Of a DNA stretch of 50,204 nucleotides, positions 1-7,547 are shown in pieces. This DNA comes from Actinomycetota bacterium. GTDB taxonomy: Bacteria > Actinomycetota > JAUVYG01. The stretch's first letter is position 1. The number at the start of each line of letters is the position of its first letter. The translations under genes and the position numbers were made by a program. The notes below the pieces were generated by a model. It saw only the letters and a list, made by a program, of their open reading frames with translations, was not told the DNA's origin and did no database searches. The stretch is taken from assembly GCA_030603185.1 (NCBI GenBank), contig JAUVYG010000003.1, positions 1 to 50,204 on the forward strand, in the 5' to 3' direction.

Positions 1-8
1 AGTGGAGG

Positions 9-31
9 CTTCGAAGGGGAGTTCTTCGAAG
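9..31. repeat. Short perfect hairpin after the DUF2752-like gene
   Basis: Two copies of the self-complementary octamer cttcgaag (9-16 and 24-31) are separated by 7 nt and can form an 8-bp stem just past the stop codon of the minus-strand gene that ends at 36. There is no T-run on either side, so an intrinsic terminator is not well supported. It may be an mRNA 3' end structure. The window edge hides what lies beyond. Confidence 0.3.
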
Positions 32-35
32 ACTT

Positions 36-473
36 CTAATACCAGCCCAATAGCAGCTTGGCGGCCCAAGCCGCAGCAAAGAGCAGGCCTATAGGCAAAA
101 GAGATTTTCGCAGCCAGTCGGGTTTTTCCGGCTGGCTGCTCTCGTTATCAACCACGATCGGGTCGGCTCTGAGCACCTTCACCGCTTTGCGTATCAAGAC
201 CGCATACAGGAAAAGCATCGATGCGTAACTCAGTGGTCCGAGCAGATGCGATCGAAACGCGTCGGTGAACCTGAAGTGTGCGGTATTGACGAAGCTGCGC
301 GTAAGTCCACTCGTGGGCCCCGGAATTCCGGTTAGAGAGACGAACGGAGACATCTGGGGCATGACTCCCACTCCGGGTAGCTCCATCTTGTACGGCCCCT
401 GTGGGGATAGAAACAAAGAGGCCGCGATCACAAAAGTAATCGCGGCTATCCAGATCAAATCGAAACGAATCAC
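36..473 (-). CDS. DUF2752-like small membrane protein lacking the family cysteines
   Basis: This is a predicted inner-membrane protein of about 145 residues with three hydrophobic segments: one at the N terminus, one mid-protein and one at the C terminus. Between the first two lies a TGIPGPTSGLTRS stretch that matches the DUF2752 signature, which usually reads TGIPCPGCGLTR. Here both cysteines are replaced (Gly and Ser), so a metal or redox role inferred from them would not apply. The function of the family is not known to me. The reading frame stays open back to 611, but starts that far upstream would overlap the preceding zinc-ribbon gene by over 100 nt. I therefore prefer the GTG at 473, or the TTG at 479, just before the first membrane segment; the exact start is uncertain. 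It is last in a minus-strand run with the zinc-ribbon gene and amrS. Confidence 0.6.
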   Translation of the reverse strand: MIRFDLIWIAAITFVIAASLFLSPQGPYKMELPGVGVMPQMSPFVSLTGIPGPTSGLTRSFVNTAHFRFTDAFRSHLLGPLSYASMLFLYAVLIRKAVKVLRADPIVVDNESSQPEKPDWLRKSLLPIGLLFAAAWAAKLLLGWY

Positions 474-498
474 GAACAACTTGCTTGGGGGCCTTAGG

Positions 499-831
499 TC
501 AGGCGGCCTCAGTGCAGCTTGCGAGGTCTTGAACCCATTCTGCTCCGTCGAGGAGGAAGTGGAGGTCGAGAATGTCATCGTATGTGAAATCCGGGCCATC
601 ATGTACCTCAAGAATCTCGGGAGCGAACCTCTCGCACTCCGGGATTATACCCTGCGCCACCAGGAATCCAGCGAACTTCGGATCTGCCTCATCGCCCCTG
701 ACGCCTTCACAATGGGGGCAATGGTAAGTATAGTACCGCGCCCCTGAGCCGGTATTGTCGTGCAGATGCATCTCTGATATTGGTATGGCGATCTCGCCAC
801 ATTTCGGACATTCAGTTCTGATGATTATCAT
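499..831 (-). CDS. Small zinc-ribbon protein of unknown function
   Basis: A protein of about 110 residues beginning MIIIRTECPKCG. A CPKCG pair near the N terminus and a CPHCEG pair about 35 residues later form a likely zinc ribbon. The C terminus carries an acidic, aromatic helix region (FTYDDILDLHFLLDG) that I associate with small actinobacterial zinc-ribbon proteins of unknown role, possibly for protein or nucleic-acid contact. The ATG at 831 is chosen over the upstream start at 873 because an AAGGAAGGGGG ribosome-binding sequence lies just before it. The gene is downstream of amrS (91-nt gap) and upstream of the DUF2752-like gene on the same strand. Confidence 0.7.
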   Translation of the reverse strand: MIIIRTECPKCGEIAIPISEMHLHDNTGSGARYYTYHCPHCEGVRGDEADPKFAGFLVAQGIIPECERFAPEILEVHDGPDFTYDDILDLHFLLDGAEWVQDLASCTEAA

Positions 832-922
832 TTCCGAGGCCCCCTTCCTTGAGCACCTTTTTGTAATCGGCATTCCTTGCCGGTCTCTGTACTCTATTCA
901 TCGTCATGATGGGGGATTCGGT

Positions 923-1942
923 TTAGTCGAAAACCATGTTGAGGGACTTACCGCATCTACTACAGCCCCCATCAGCTATGCCTGTAACCTTGGTAGTGTA
1001 GCCTTTTCTAGCAACAGCAAGATTGTCGCATGAGGGACAGAAAGTATCCTCTCCATCCATGCCGGAAACATTTCCGACATATACAAAACTGAGGCCTGCC
1101 TCAAGCCCTATCTCTCTTGCACGGGCAATGGTGTCTAGCGGGGTAGGGGACAAGTGCGCCAGTTTTAGGTGTGGCTGAAAGCGGGTCACATGCCATGGAG
1201 TCTCGGTTCCCAGATTGTTTCGGATCCACTCTGCAATAGCTCGAAGCTCATCCTCACTATCGTTCATCCCCGGAATCACATTGGTGACGATCTCAACGTG
1301 CATATCCCATTTCTCTTTGGCTCGAATAGCCGCCCTGAATATCGGGGTCGGGTCCTTGATGTGGGCCAACTCCTTGTAGAGTTCAGGTCGAAACCCCTTG
1401 ATATCCACCCGGTATGCATCCAAATATGGCCCTATGAGATCAAGGCCGGCCTCGGTGATGTACCCATTGGTGACGAACGCTGTGTATAGACCAGCCTCTT
1501 TTGCTGACTTCGCAGAGTCGAGCGCGTACTCCATCCATATAGTCGGCTCATTGTAAGTCCAGGCAACACCGCGACATCCTGAGTCGGTGGCCATTCGCAC
1601 CAGGTCTTTGGGGGGAAGAAATCTCGCGCCGGGAAGGTCTTCCGGTTTTGACAAGGATATCTCCCAGTTCTGGCAGTGGATGCATCTCATGTTGCATCCC
1701 ACTGTTCCAAGAGAGAGCACTTTTGATCCGGGATAGAAATGAAACAACGGTTTCTTCTCAATAGGGTCCGCAGCAATGCTTGAGACCAGTCCGTAGATCA
1801 GGGTCTGAAGTCTACCCTCGCTGTTCTCTCGAACTCCGCAGATCCCCCTGCTACCCTTTTTGATGCGGCACAAGTAGGGGCACAGCTCACAGCTGACCGA
1901 TCCGTCAGGAGAGCTACTCCATAGAACTGCTTCCTGCATCAT
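923..1942 (-). CDS. amrS: AmmeMemoRadiSam-type radical SAM enzyme AmrS
   Basis: A 339-residue radical SAM protein. The 4Fe-4S-binding CxxxCxxC is CNMRCIHC at residues 83-90, followed by QNW, which is characteristic of the AmrS/PflA-like branch. Extra cysteines at 18, 21, 25 and 35 and two CxxC pairs near the C terminus (CPSC and CSRC) probably bind metal or a second cluster, as is usual in this family. Other visible landmarks are TYNEPTIW, FVTNGY and HVTRFQPH. In many anaerobes and archaea the enzyme occurs with Memo and AMMECR1 proteins; neither is in this window. The substrate is unknown. The gene overlaps the 3' end of the CwlM-like gene by 29 nt (ATG at 1942 or 1939), so the two are probably co-transcribed. 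Confidence 0.88.
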   Translation of the reverse strand: MMQEAVLWSSSPDGSVSCELCPYLCRIKKGSRGICGVRENSEGRLQTLIYGLVSSIAADPIEKKPLFHFYPGSKVLSLGTVGCNMRCIHCQNWEISLSKPEDLPGARFLPPKDLVRMATDSGCRGVAWTYNEPTIWMEYALDSAKSAKEAGLYTAFVTNGYITEAGLDLIGPYLDAYRVDIKGFRPELYKELAHIKDPTPIFRAAIRAKEKWDMHVEIVTNVIPGMNDSEDELRAIAEWIRNNLGTETPWHVTRFQPHLKLAHLSPTPLDTIARAREIGLEAGLSFVYVGNVSGMDGEDTFCPSCDNLAVARKGYTTKVTGIADGGCSRCGKSLNMVFD

Positions 1943-2933
1943 GGGACTGAGCTTCCCCGCTTTCGAAGTAGCGTCGCTCGAGACTGTCGACGATGGCCAC
2001 CGCCATTCGCTGACGTACTAGCTCATCGACTAGCATCTCGCCCTCTTCAGCCTCTGGAAGACTCAGGAACACTCCGGTGGCAGGAAGGCTCCCATTCCGA
2101 GGAGCTAACTTGGCGGACCTGCCATATATCGCCTTGATCGAGGACTGTATGTATCCGGCCAGAACGGATAGGTCCTTGTCGCCGTCGGGAAAATTGACCA
2201 TTATCTCGGTGGCTGGCGAATCTATCTCAAAACCTATTCCGAGGACGACTCCGGTGGGATCGGTCTCTGCGATCCCCTCAGGGCCAACCCCTTTCACATT
2301 GATATGAGCTCCCGCGACTTTGAGCAATGCCGCAATCTGTGCGGCCAATCGCTTCCTGCCACGGGTGAGGTTCTTGTCCGCTGCTTTCAGGTATCTGATA
2401 GAGACCGGACGCGATGATGGCCAGCCGGAGCGTTCTTGGGGCTGAGTGAGTGACCAAGACATGACCGTCCTGGGGTGTAGCTTCAAAATACTTTGTAGGT
2501 TCTCGAGCGACGACAAAGTGCCTTGGCCGACGATCCCATCCAGTGGAAGAATCAGGTTTCGCTGAAATTCCCTGACAGCCTTGTCGGTCCCGGGGCCAAA
2601 TATCCCGTCTATCGGTCCCACTCTGAAACCCAAGAAGGCCAGAAGTTGCTGAAGTTCAAGGATGTCGGCTCCACGGAGGAACGGCCAGCGAAGATAGAGT
2701 AGGCGCTCGCCAAGAGCATACGACCTTTCGACTATCGCCCACCAGGTACGCTGGTCTACCACACCCGTCTCGGGCAGTTTTGCATCTCGCTGAAAAATAT
2801 TGACCGCTTCTTTAGTGGCATTACCGTACCAGCCGTCTATCCCTCTCGCCCCCATCGAATAGCCGAGGTTGGAAAGGCGCATCTGTACATCGACCACCGC
2901 TGCGCCGGTGACTCCGTAACCTATTGGATCCAT
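1914..2933 (-). CDS. cwlM: CwlM-like cytoplasmic pseudo-amidase with two peptidoglycan-binding domains
   Basis: A 339-residue protein with two N-terminal PG_binding_1 repeats (about residues 5-67 and 78-147). The repeats carry the usual DGWYGNAT / DGIFGPGT and LPLDGIVG motifs and are joined by an SYALGERLLYLR linker. From memory this layout and linker resemble mycobacterial CwlM (SYRLGARTLYH), an essential cytoplasmic regulator of MurA rather than a cell-wall hydrolase. There is no signal peptide, which fits. The C-terminal half sits where Amidase_3 would be, but I see neither a DPGHGG nor an IHAN motif, so it should not bind catalytic zinc. The end (FLSLPEAEEGEMLVDE...) resembles the final helix of that fold. 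The symbol is an inference from architecture; the alternative is an unassigned PG-binding protein. Confidence 0.6.
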   Translation of the reverse strand: MDPIGYGVTGAAVVDVQMRLSNLGYSMGARGIDGWYGNATKEAVNIFQRDAKLPETGVVDQRTWWAIVERSYALGERLLYLRWPFLRGADILELQQLLAFLGFRVGPIDGIFGPGTDKAVREFQRNLILPLDGIVGQGTLSSLENLQSILKLHPRTVMSWSLTQPQERSGWPSSRPVSIRYLKAADKNLTRGRKRLAAQIAALLKVAGAHINVKGVGPEGIAETDPTGVVLGIGFEIDSPATEIMVNFPDGDKDLSVLAGYIQSSIKAIYGRSAKLAPRNGSLPATGVFLSLPEAEEGEMLVDELVRQRMAVAIVDSLERRYFESGEAQSHDAGSSSME

Positions 2934-3000
2934 GGCAACATATTCTACCCGTCAAGCAGTAAGGTCTATCAGGACATGACAAGAACAACGAAAAACGATC

Positions 3001-3076
3001 TGGAGCGGGCAACGGGACTCGAACCCGCGAGCTTCGGCTTGGGAAGCCGACGTTCTACCAACTGAACTATACCCGC
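3001..3076 (-). tRNA. tRNA-Gly (anticodon CCC)
   Basis: On the minus strand, acceptor GCGGGTA (3076 downward) pairs with TGCCCGC. The anticodon arm is TCGGC-TTCCCAA-GCCGA, giving anticodon CCC, and the T arm contains GGTTCGAGTCCC. The 3' CCA is genomically encoded at 3001-3003. The sequence closely resembles E. coli glyU. It reads glycine GGG codons. It lies upstream of the CwlM-like gene, with a good promoter just ahead of it. Confidence 0.95.
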
Positions 3077-3089
3077 ACTTGAAACCCTG

Positions 3090-3118
3090 ATTATAATACT
3101 AGAGCGTGCAGCAATGAA
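3090..3118 (-). promoter_or_regulatory. Promoter of tRNA-Gly
   Basis: On the minus strand the -35 is TTCATT (3118-3113) and the -10 is a perfect TATAAT (3095-3090), 17 nt apart. Transcription would start about 7 nt before the tRNA 5' end. The same AT-rich core also reads TATAAT on the plus strand (3092-3097), 38 nt ahead of the divergent HD-GYP gene, so it may fire both ways. Confidence 0.65.
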
Positions 3119-3134
3119 ATCAAGGTAGGTCCCG

Positions 3135-3761
3135 TTGGACGACCACCAAAACAGTATTGGGAAGTTTCCCCTCAACAAAGAAGCCATGGCCAAAATATCC
3201 GAGGCCGTGGACAGGTTAGAGCATGACAGCGCTGGTCATGCGAGCCGACTGAGCGCGTATTCAGTCGCCACCGCCAAGGCCATAGGCCTCAGCGAATCAG
3301 ATATCGATGCTCTTAGATCGGCGGCGAAACTGCATGACGTGGGTAAAATAGCGATCCCTGACGACATACTTCATAAGACCGACCCCCTCACAACCGAGGA
3401 ATCTGCCATGATCCAAACCCATGCATCCCGAGGCGCACAGTACCTTGATTCCTTCGACATCCCGAACGACGCGAAGCGGGCAGTGAGGCATCACCACGAG
3501 CGATATGACGGATCAGGGTACCCCGAGGGCCTCAGCGACCGATCAATTCCAATCCTCGCTCGAATCCTAAGTATTGCGGACGCTTTCGACGCAATGACCA
3601 ACGATCAACCGTATCGCCAGGCAATGACCATAGGTGAGTCAGCTCAGCGGCTCATTCAGGGAGCCGGGGCGCAGTTCGACCCGGAAATCGTTCGCGTATT
3701 CGTGGCCCTATTGCGAGGCGAGCTGGAAGAGAGTGAGATCGATGCTAGTTACTCGACCTGA
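3135..3761 (+). CDS. Stand-alone HD-GYP cyclic-di-GMP phosphodiesterase-type protein
   Basis: A 208-residue protein made almost only of an HD-GYP domain. Visible landmarks are His35, the HD pair at 67-68 within KLHDVGKI, His96, the HH at 119-121 followed by ERYDGSGYPEGL (the GYP motif, 128-130), and Asp149 in SIADAFDAMTND. These are the expected metal ligands and GYP-specific residues, so hydrolysis of cyclic-di-GMP (or another cyclic dinucleotide) is likely. No receiver, PAS or membrane domain is attached, so input must come from a partner. The start is a TTG at 3135, preceded by aaggtaggt. The gene is on the plus strand against its surroundings and its 3' end overlaps the convergent FlgM-like gene by 13 nt. 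Confidence 0.85.
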   Translation: MDDHQNSIGKFPLNKEAMAKISEAVDRLEHDSAGHASRLSAYSVATAKAIGLSESDIDALRSAAKLHDVGKIAIPDDILHKTDPLTTEESAMIQTHASRGAQYLDSFDIPNDAKRAVRHHHERYDGSGYPEGLSDRSIPILARILSIADAFDAMTNDQPYRQAMTIGESAQRLIQGAGAQFDPEIVRVFVALLRGELEESEIDASYST

Positions 3762-4012
3762 TCACTGAGCGCACGGTAGAGAAGCTTCTCAGCTACCTGA
3801 TCTGAGTCGATCGGGTAGCTGTCAGCATCTAGGCGCGCCCGTAATACATCTATCTCGTCCTGTCGGATGTCAGGGGTGTTCAAGACGACTAGCCTAGCCT
3901 GAGCGAAGATGGATGAATCCACCGCCCCTTGCACGTGCCCCCCGAAGGTACCGGTCTTGCCCACGTTACCGTCGTTGACTATCCGACGAATCTCGTCGGA
4001 GGAAATCTTCAT
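3749..4012 (-). CDS. FlgM-like anti-sigma factor (orphan)
   Basis: An 87-residue protein. It begins MKISSDEIRRIV, like FlgM, and its C-terminal half reads TPDIRQDEIDVLRARLDAD followed by YPIDSDQVAEKLLYRAL. This is the conserved anti-sigma-28 pattern: SPDVR...V..LK..I..G.Y.vd...iA..ll. FlgM binds and inhibits the flagellar sigma factor FliA. No flagellar gene is in the window, so the partner is unknown; it could control another sigma factor of that group. The ribosome-binding site is weak. It is the last gene after the Trk operon (44-nt gap) and converges with the HD-GYP gene, with overlapping 3' ends. Confidence 0.65.
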   Translation of the reverse strand: MKISSDEIRRIVNDGNVGKTGTFGGHVQGAVDSSIFAQARLVVLNTPDIRQDEIDVLRARLDADSYPIDSDQVAEKLLYRALSDQVE

Positions 4013-4056
4013 GATTGTTTAATCGACGGGTGAAGAGGATTCCTTAAGGGCCGAAC

Positions 4057-4716
4057 TTACGTTCTGCGTCTCCTTTTAATGATTTTCTTTGATGATTTCT
4101 GACTGTATCTTCTATTCAACATCACAGCTCCACCGAGGAATACCAGCGTGACAGCGGCAAGTACCCCCTTAGAGGGCGAGACCGAGTACGATCGTTCTTC
4201 CCCGACTCGTAAAATCTCGATACTCGACACATGAATGTCCAACTCACCGCCATGTTCCGAACATGACCGCCGGAACACGCCAGTCGCCCTGACTATGTCC
4301 CCGTCGTTTCGATAGTCTCCATAGCGTGTGATCTTGCCTGCCTCACTTGCAGACAACCAAAGACCCATAGCATTGCGCCCATCACTCACATTGACCCACG
4401 CGTTATCGCCCCGCTCCAGAGCCTCCCCGATCGTCTCGCCCTCATAGACAAGAGTCCTTCCATCCAGCTCATCGCTTCGATCTAGGATTTCGGAACTGGA
4501 ATACAGCTCAACGTTCGTCACCGTCCGAGTGATCTCATCTTCATGTTCTGAGGCCTCGGCGATGTACGGAGTGAAGTAAAAAGCTACGATCGTGACGACT
4601 AGAATCAGCAAGATCACCGCAACAGCGTACCCTATCGCGTAGCCGATCCCCTTTAGCATCTCTTTGGTCTCTAGGTTCTCGCGGGTTAACTCCCACCACT
4701 TCTGCTTCTTACTCAT
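4057..4716 (-). CDS. Membrane protein with an OB-like periplasmic/extracytoplasmic domain, in the trk operon
   Basis: A 219-residue protein of unknown function. A transmembrane helix spans about residues 24-48 and a second one about 182-200. The C-terminal tail is strongly basic (KKIIKRRRRT). The loop between them contains DGRTLVYEGETIGEA..., WVNVSDG, GDIVRATGVFRR and LDIHVSSIEIL. This strand order and spacing recall an OB-fold like those in nucleic-acid or stress-response proteins. The two helices place the domain outside the cytoplasm if the tail is cytoplasmic. Its ATG overlaps the trkH stop codon (ATGA, 4716-4713), so it is translationally coupled to trkH and may modify or stabilise the channel. 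That role is inference. Confidence 0.65.
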   Translation of the reverse strand: MSKKQKWWELTRENLETKEMLKGIGYAIGYAVAVILLILVVTIVAFYFTPYIAEASEHEDEITRTVTNVELYSSSEILDRSDELDGRTLVYEGETIGEALERGDNAWVNVSDGRNAMGLWLSASEAGKITRYGDYRNDGDIVRATGVFRRSCSEHGGELDIHVSSIEILRVGEERSYSVSPSKGVLAAVTLVFLGGAVMLNRRYSQKSSKKIIKRRRRT

Positions 4717-6221
4717 CTACCCCTCCAAGCCGCGATCACAAGAGCGAAGAACGCCATGACAGTGAGGAACTCAAGGCGGCCGAACCACATCTGCACGATG
4801 TAGGTGAGCTTCAGCAAGGTCGGCATGTCAGCTGAGGTGACACCAATGGTGAGACCGTTGTTAGCCGCAGCGGATGTCGACTCGAAAAGAGCTTCGGTGA
4901 ACGGGATACCAAACAGCATACCCATTGCGGCGCCGCCGAAAAATGTAAGAAGGAACACAGTGAATATCAGCAAAGCGTTGCGAAGAACGGCATCGTTGAT
5001 CACCCGAGTCCCGAAGTGATGAAACTTCTGCTTCACTACGGCCGATTCAGGAAGGATCAACCGCTTGATCTCAAGCACAAACGCCTTGAACGCGATCGCC
5101 ACTCTTAGCAGCTTGATACCGCCGGCCGTCGAGGATGCGATACCTCCGATACCCATCGCGATCATCAAAGATAACAAGGCTAGAGGAGCCCATTGAGTGG
5201 CAAGTTCGGAGGGATAGATAGTCATGTATCCCGTGGTTGTATGCGCCGAGAGAACCTGGTAGAGACCTCGCCGAAATAGTTCGCCTAGCCCAAGATAAGT
5301 GCCAGCGGCGACCAATCCGGCCATTACGCCAGTGGATAACAGGGCCACGGAGATGACGAAGCCGACAGACTCAACATTCCTGGTGATCTCACGTCTTCGC
5401 TTGTGCCATAGGGCGTAATGTATTCCGAAGCTCAACGTTCCACCGAGCATCAATACCAGCGTCACCAGTTCGACCGGGAACGAGTGGTAGAACATTATCG
5501 ATTGCGATTGCGGAGCATGCCCAGCGGTGTCCCACGAGCCCATAAACACCCAGATGCTATGCATAATTCCCTTCACCGGCTCCATGCCTTGCCATAACAG
5601 CACGGCAAACAATACGGTGACTCCTATCACCATATAGGTAAAAGTCACAGTCCAGATGAACCGTGCGGTGCGGGCAACGTTCGGAAGAACCCTTTCCTCA
5701 CGGGCTTCACCCGAGTACACCTCGAACGCTCCGCCTGCACCACTGACCCTTATCAAAACTGAAAGTGCGAGAACAGCGATACCCTGACCACCGATGAAAG
5801 TCATCAGGTGTCTCCACATGTTCAGAGCATTGGGCGCGTGATCAATATCTTGCACCAGCACCAGACCTGTTGTGGTGAAGCCACTCATAGCGTCGAATGA
5901 GGCGTCCAATACCGACAGGTAGTGACCGGATAGATACAGGGGGATCGTGCTGAAGATCATTGCGAGGAGCCAGGCAATTGCCACGACGGCCAGTCCCTGC
6001 ATGGTTGTCAAATCCGAGGTCTGGGGGAACACCGTGGTCATCACCAGACCGAATCCGACGGTGACCGAGGCGCCGATGGCAAAATCCAGAACCGAGTTCC
6101 ACTCGCCGAAGATAATCCCTGTGATGAGGGGCACTAGCATCAGGATACCGACAGCGACTATCAAACGCCCGGCGTAGTGGGCTATGATCCGCCAGTCGTG
6201 TGTGGTGGGCTTAAGAAGCAA
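4713..6221 (-). CDS. trkH: Trk potassium uptake system, ion-translocating subunit TrkH
   Basis: A 502-residue polytopic membrane protein of the TrkH/KtrB superfamily, of normal length. It shows the four-fold M1-P-M2 arrangement with selectivity-filter segments: MSGFTTTGL in the first repeat, GSWDTAGHAP in the second, SAHTTTGYMT in the third and TSAAANNGLT in the fourth. The sequence SSTAGGIKLLR follows the third filter. It conducts K+ (with H+ or Na+) into the cell and is gated by cytoplasmic TrkA rings. The start is a TTG at 6221, two nt after the trkA stop, with TAGGT upstream. It lies in the order trkA-trkA-trkH-OB protein. Confidence 0.93.
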   Translation of the reverse strand: MLLKPTTHDWRIIAHYAGRLIVAVGILMLVPLITGIIFGEWNSVLDFAIGASVTVGFGLVMTTVFPQTSDLTTMQGLAVVAIAWLLAMIFSTIPLYLSGHYLSVLDASFDAMSGFTTTGLVLVQDIDHAPNALNMWRHLMTFIGGQGIAVLALSVLIRVSGAGGAFEVYSGEAREERVLPNVARTARFIWTVTFTYMVIGVTVLFAVLLWQGMEPVKGIMHSIWVFMGSWDTAGHAPQSQSIMFYHSFPVELVTLVLMLGGTLSFGIHYALWHKRRREITRNVESVGFVISVALLSTGVMAGLVAAGTYLGLGELFRRGLYQVLSAHTTTGYMTIYPSELATQWAPLALLSLMIAMGIGGIASSTAGGIKLLRVAIAFKAFVLEIKRLILPESAVVKQKFHHFGTRVINDAVLRNALLIFTVFLLTFFGGAAMGMLFGIPFTEALFESTSAAANNGLTIGVTSADMPTLLKLTYIVQMWFGRLEFLTVMAFFALVIAAWRGR

Positions 6222-6223
6222 AG

Positions 6224-6886
6224 TTAAGACCTACCGGTTAGCGCCGTCTGAAGCTCGGCCTCCTGCGCGACAGCGGTCAGGCAGATCACAAGATCCCCCT
6301 CCTGCATCTCTGTGTCTCCCTTGGGAACAATCGCTTCGTCCCCTCGAATGATCGTTACAATACTGCTCTTCTCTGGCAGATTGAGTTCGCTGATGGTCCG
6401 TCTAACGCAGGCAGCGCCGACGGGGATCAACATCTCAACCACCGCAAACTCACCCTGTCGAATAGTGCGAAGGGTGAGGATGTCGCCAACGGTGGCTTCC
6501 TCTTGGATGAGTTGGGCGATGACCGTAGTCGAGGAGATCCCCTCAATGCCAAGCTCATGAAAGATATGCTCATTTTTCGGATTATTGATTCGGGCGACGG
6601 TCCTTGGAACATCAAACGAAACCTTTGCAAGCTGGCATGCGACCAGATTATCATCATCGTCACCCGTCACCGCCGCAAAAACATCCGCACGAGCAATCCC
6701 CGCGTCTTCCAGGTAGCGAACGTCTGCACCATCACCGTGAATGACAAGAATGTCGTCAATCTGCTCGGTTAATTCTTCGCAAACAGTAAGTCTTTTCTCA
6801 ATCACAGCAACGGTCGCACGGGACGCCGCCAGGATCTCTGCCAGCTGGAAGCCTACTTTGCCTGCCCCATTTATCACAACGTACAT
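6224..6886 (-). CDS. trkA: Trk potassium uptake regulatory subunit TrkA (second copy)
   Basis: A 220-residue RCK protein. An N-terminal Rossmann fold starts MYVVINGAGKVGFQ (GxGxxG at 7-12) and ends in an acidic strand; an RCK_C domain covers roughly residues 135-215. It should bind NAD(H) and/or adenine nucleotides and gate TrkH as part of a ring. An open frame extends 4 codons further, but the ATG at 6886 overlaps the stop of the preceding trkA (TGATG), the usual sign of translational coupling. Together with the first copy it replaces the single double-length TrkA of E. coli. Confidence 0.92.
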   Translation of the reverse strand: MYVVINGAGKVGFQLAEILAASRATVAVIEKRLTVCEELTEQIDDILVIHGDGADVRYLEDAGIARADVFAAVTGDDDDNLVACQLAKVSFDVPRTVARINNPKNEHIFHELGIEGISSTTVIAQLIQEEATVGDILTLRTIRQGEFAVVEMLIPVGAACVRRTISELNLPEKSSIVTIIRGDEAIVPKGDTEMQEGDLVICLTAVAQEAELQTALTGRS

Positions 6887-7530
6887 CAGCCACGCCACTC
6901 TTCCATCAGATCATCCACCTGATCGCGTTTACAGATGATCAGGATGCCGTCGCCATCACTCAGAGGTGTCAATTCGTCAGCAATAAGCACCTCATCATGG
7001 CGACGAAGGCCGATAACCCGGGCCACTCCTTCCACGCTCAATTCTCCGGCTCTTTTACCGTTCACTTGTGGGCCGGCTGGAAGCTCGATCACCTGAGTGT
7101 CGTCACCCAAGGCGGCTTGTACAGATACGCCCGGCTGAGTGAGCCTCTCGTAGAATTTCTGTGCCACCAATGTAGTACCCAAAATGTAGTTAACACCGAG
7201 CTTCTGGTACGTGAGCTCTCTATCCGGGTGGTAGAGCCTCGAGATCACACGCGGAATCTCGAAGATGGTGGATGCCACCTCTGCGGCCATAAGGTTAGTG
7301 TTATCCAATTCTGTCACAGCCACATATGCGTCTGCAGTCTTGGCGCCGGCCTTTCGCAAAGTGCGCTCGTCGAAGGCAAGGCCGGACATTGTGATCCCAT
7401 TAAAAACGGCCCCAAGACGACGAAAAGCGTCCGGGTCTTTATCAATAACAACGACATCATGACCGTCGCTGGATAACATCACCGCCAACTGCGATCCAAC
7501 CCGTCCACAACCAGCCACTATCGCGTGCAT
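6886..7530 (-). CDS. trkA: Trk potassium uptake regulatory subunit TrkA (first copy)
   Basis: A 214-residue RCK protein: MHAIVAGCGRVGSQ opens the nucleotide-binding fold (GxGxxG, residues 7-12), with DKD at the end of the second strand as the ribose-binding acidic position, and an RCK_C domain from about residue 130. It is only moderately similar to the adjacent copy, suggesting an old duplication with division of labour, perhaps a hetero-ring on TrkH. It is first in the trk operon. A 27-nt near-palindrome overlaps a TATGAT -10-like element just upstream. Confidence 0.92.
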   Translation of the reverse strand: MHAIVAGCGRVGSQLAVMLSSDGHDVVVIDKDPDAFRRLGAVFNGITMSGLAFDERTLRKAGAKTADAYVAVTELDNTNLMAAEVASTIFEIPRVISRLYHPDRELTYQKLGVNYILGTTLVAQKFYERLTQPGVSVQAALGDDTQVIELPAGPQVNGKRAGELSVEGVARVIGLRRHDEVLIADELTPLSDGDGILIICKRDQVDDLMEEWRG

Positions 7531-7547
7531 TCTCTGCTCATCCTCTT

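Noticed and set aside
265-747. 160-codon plus-strand open frame at the left end
   Set aside because: It is antisense to the DUF2752-like and zinc-ribbon genes, both of which have family motifs on the minus strand.
832-922. Possible 32-residue minus-strand ORF ahead of the zinc-ribbon gene
   Set aside because: It has no clear ribosome-binding site, overlaps the start of the zinc-ribbon gene in another frame, and shows no recognisable feature.
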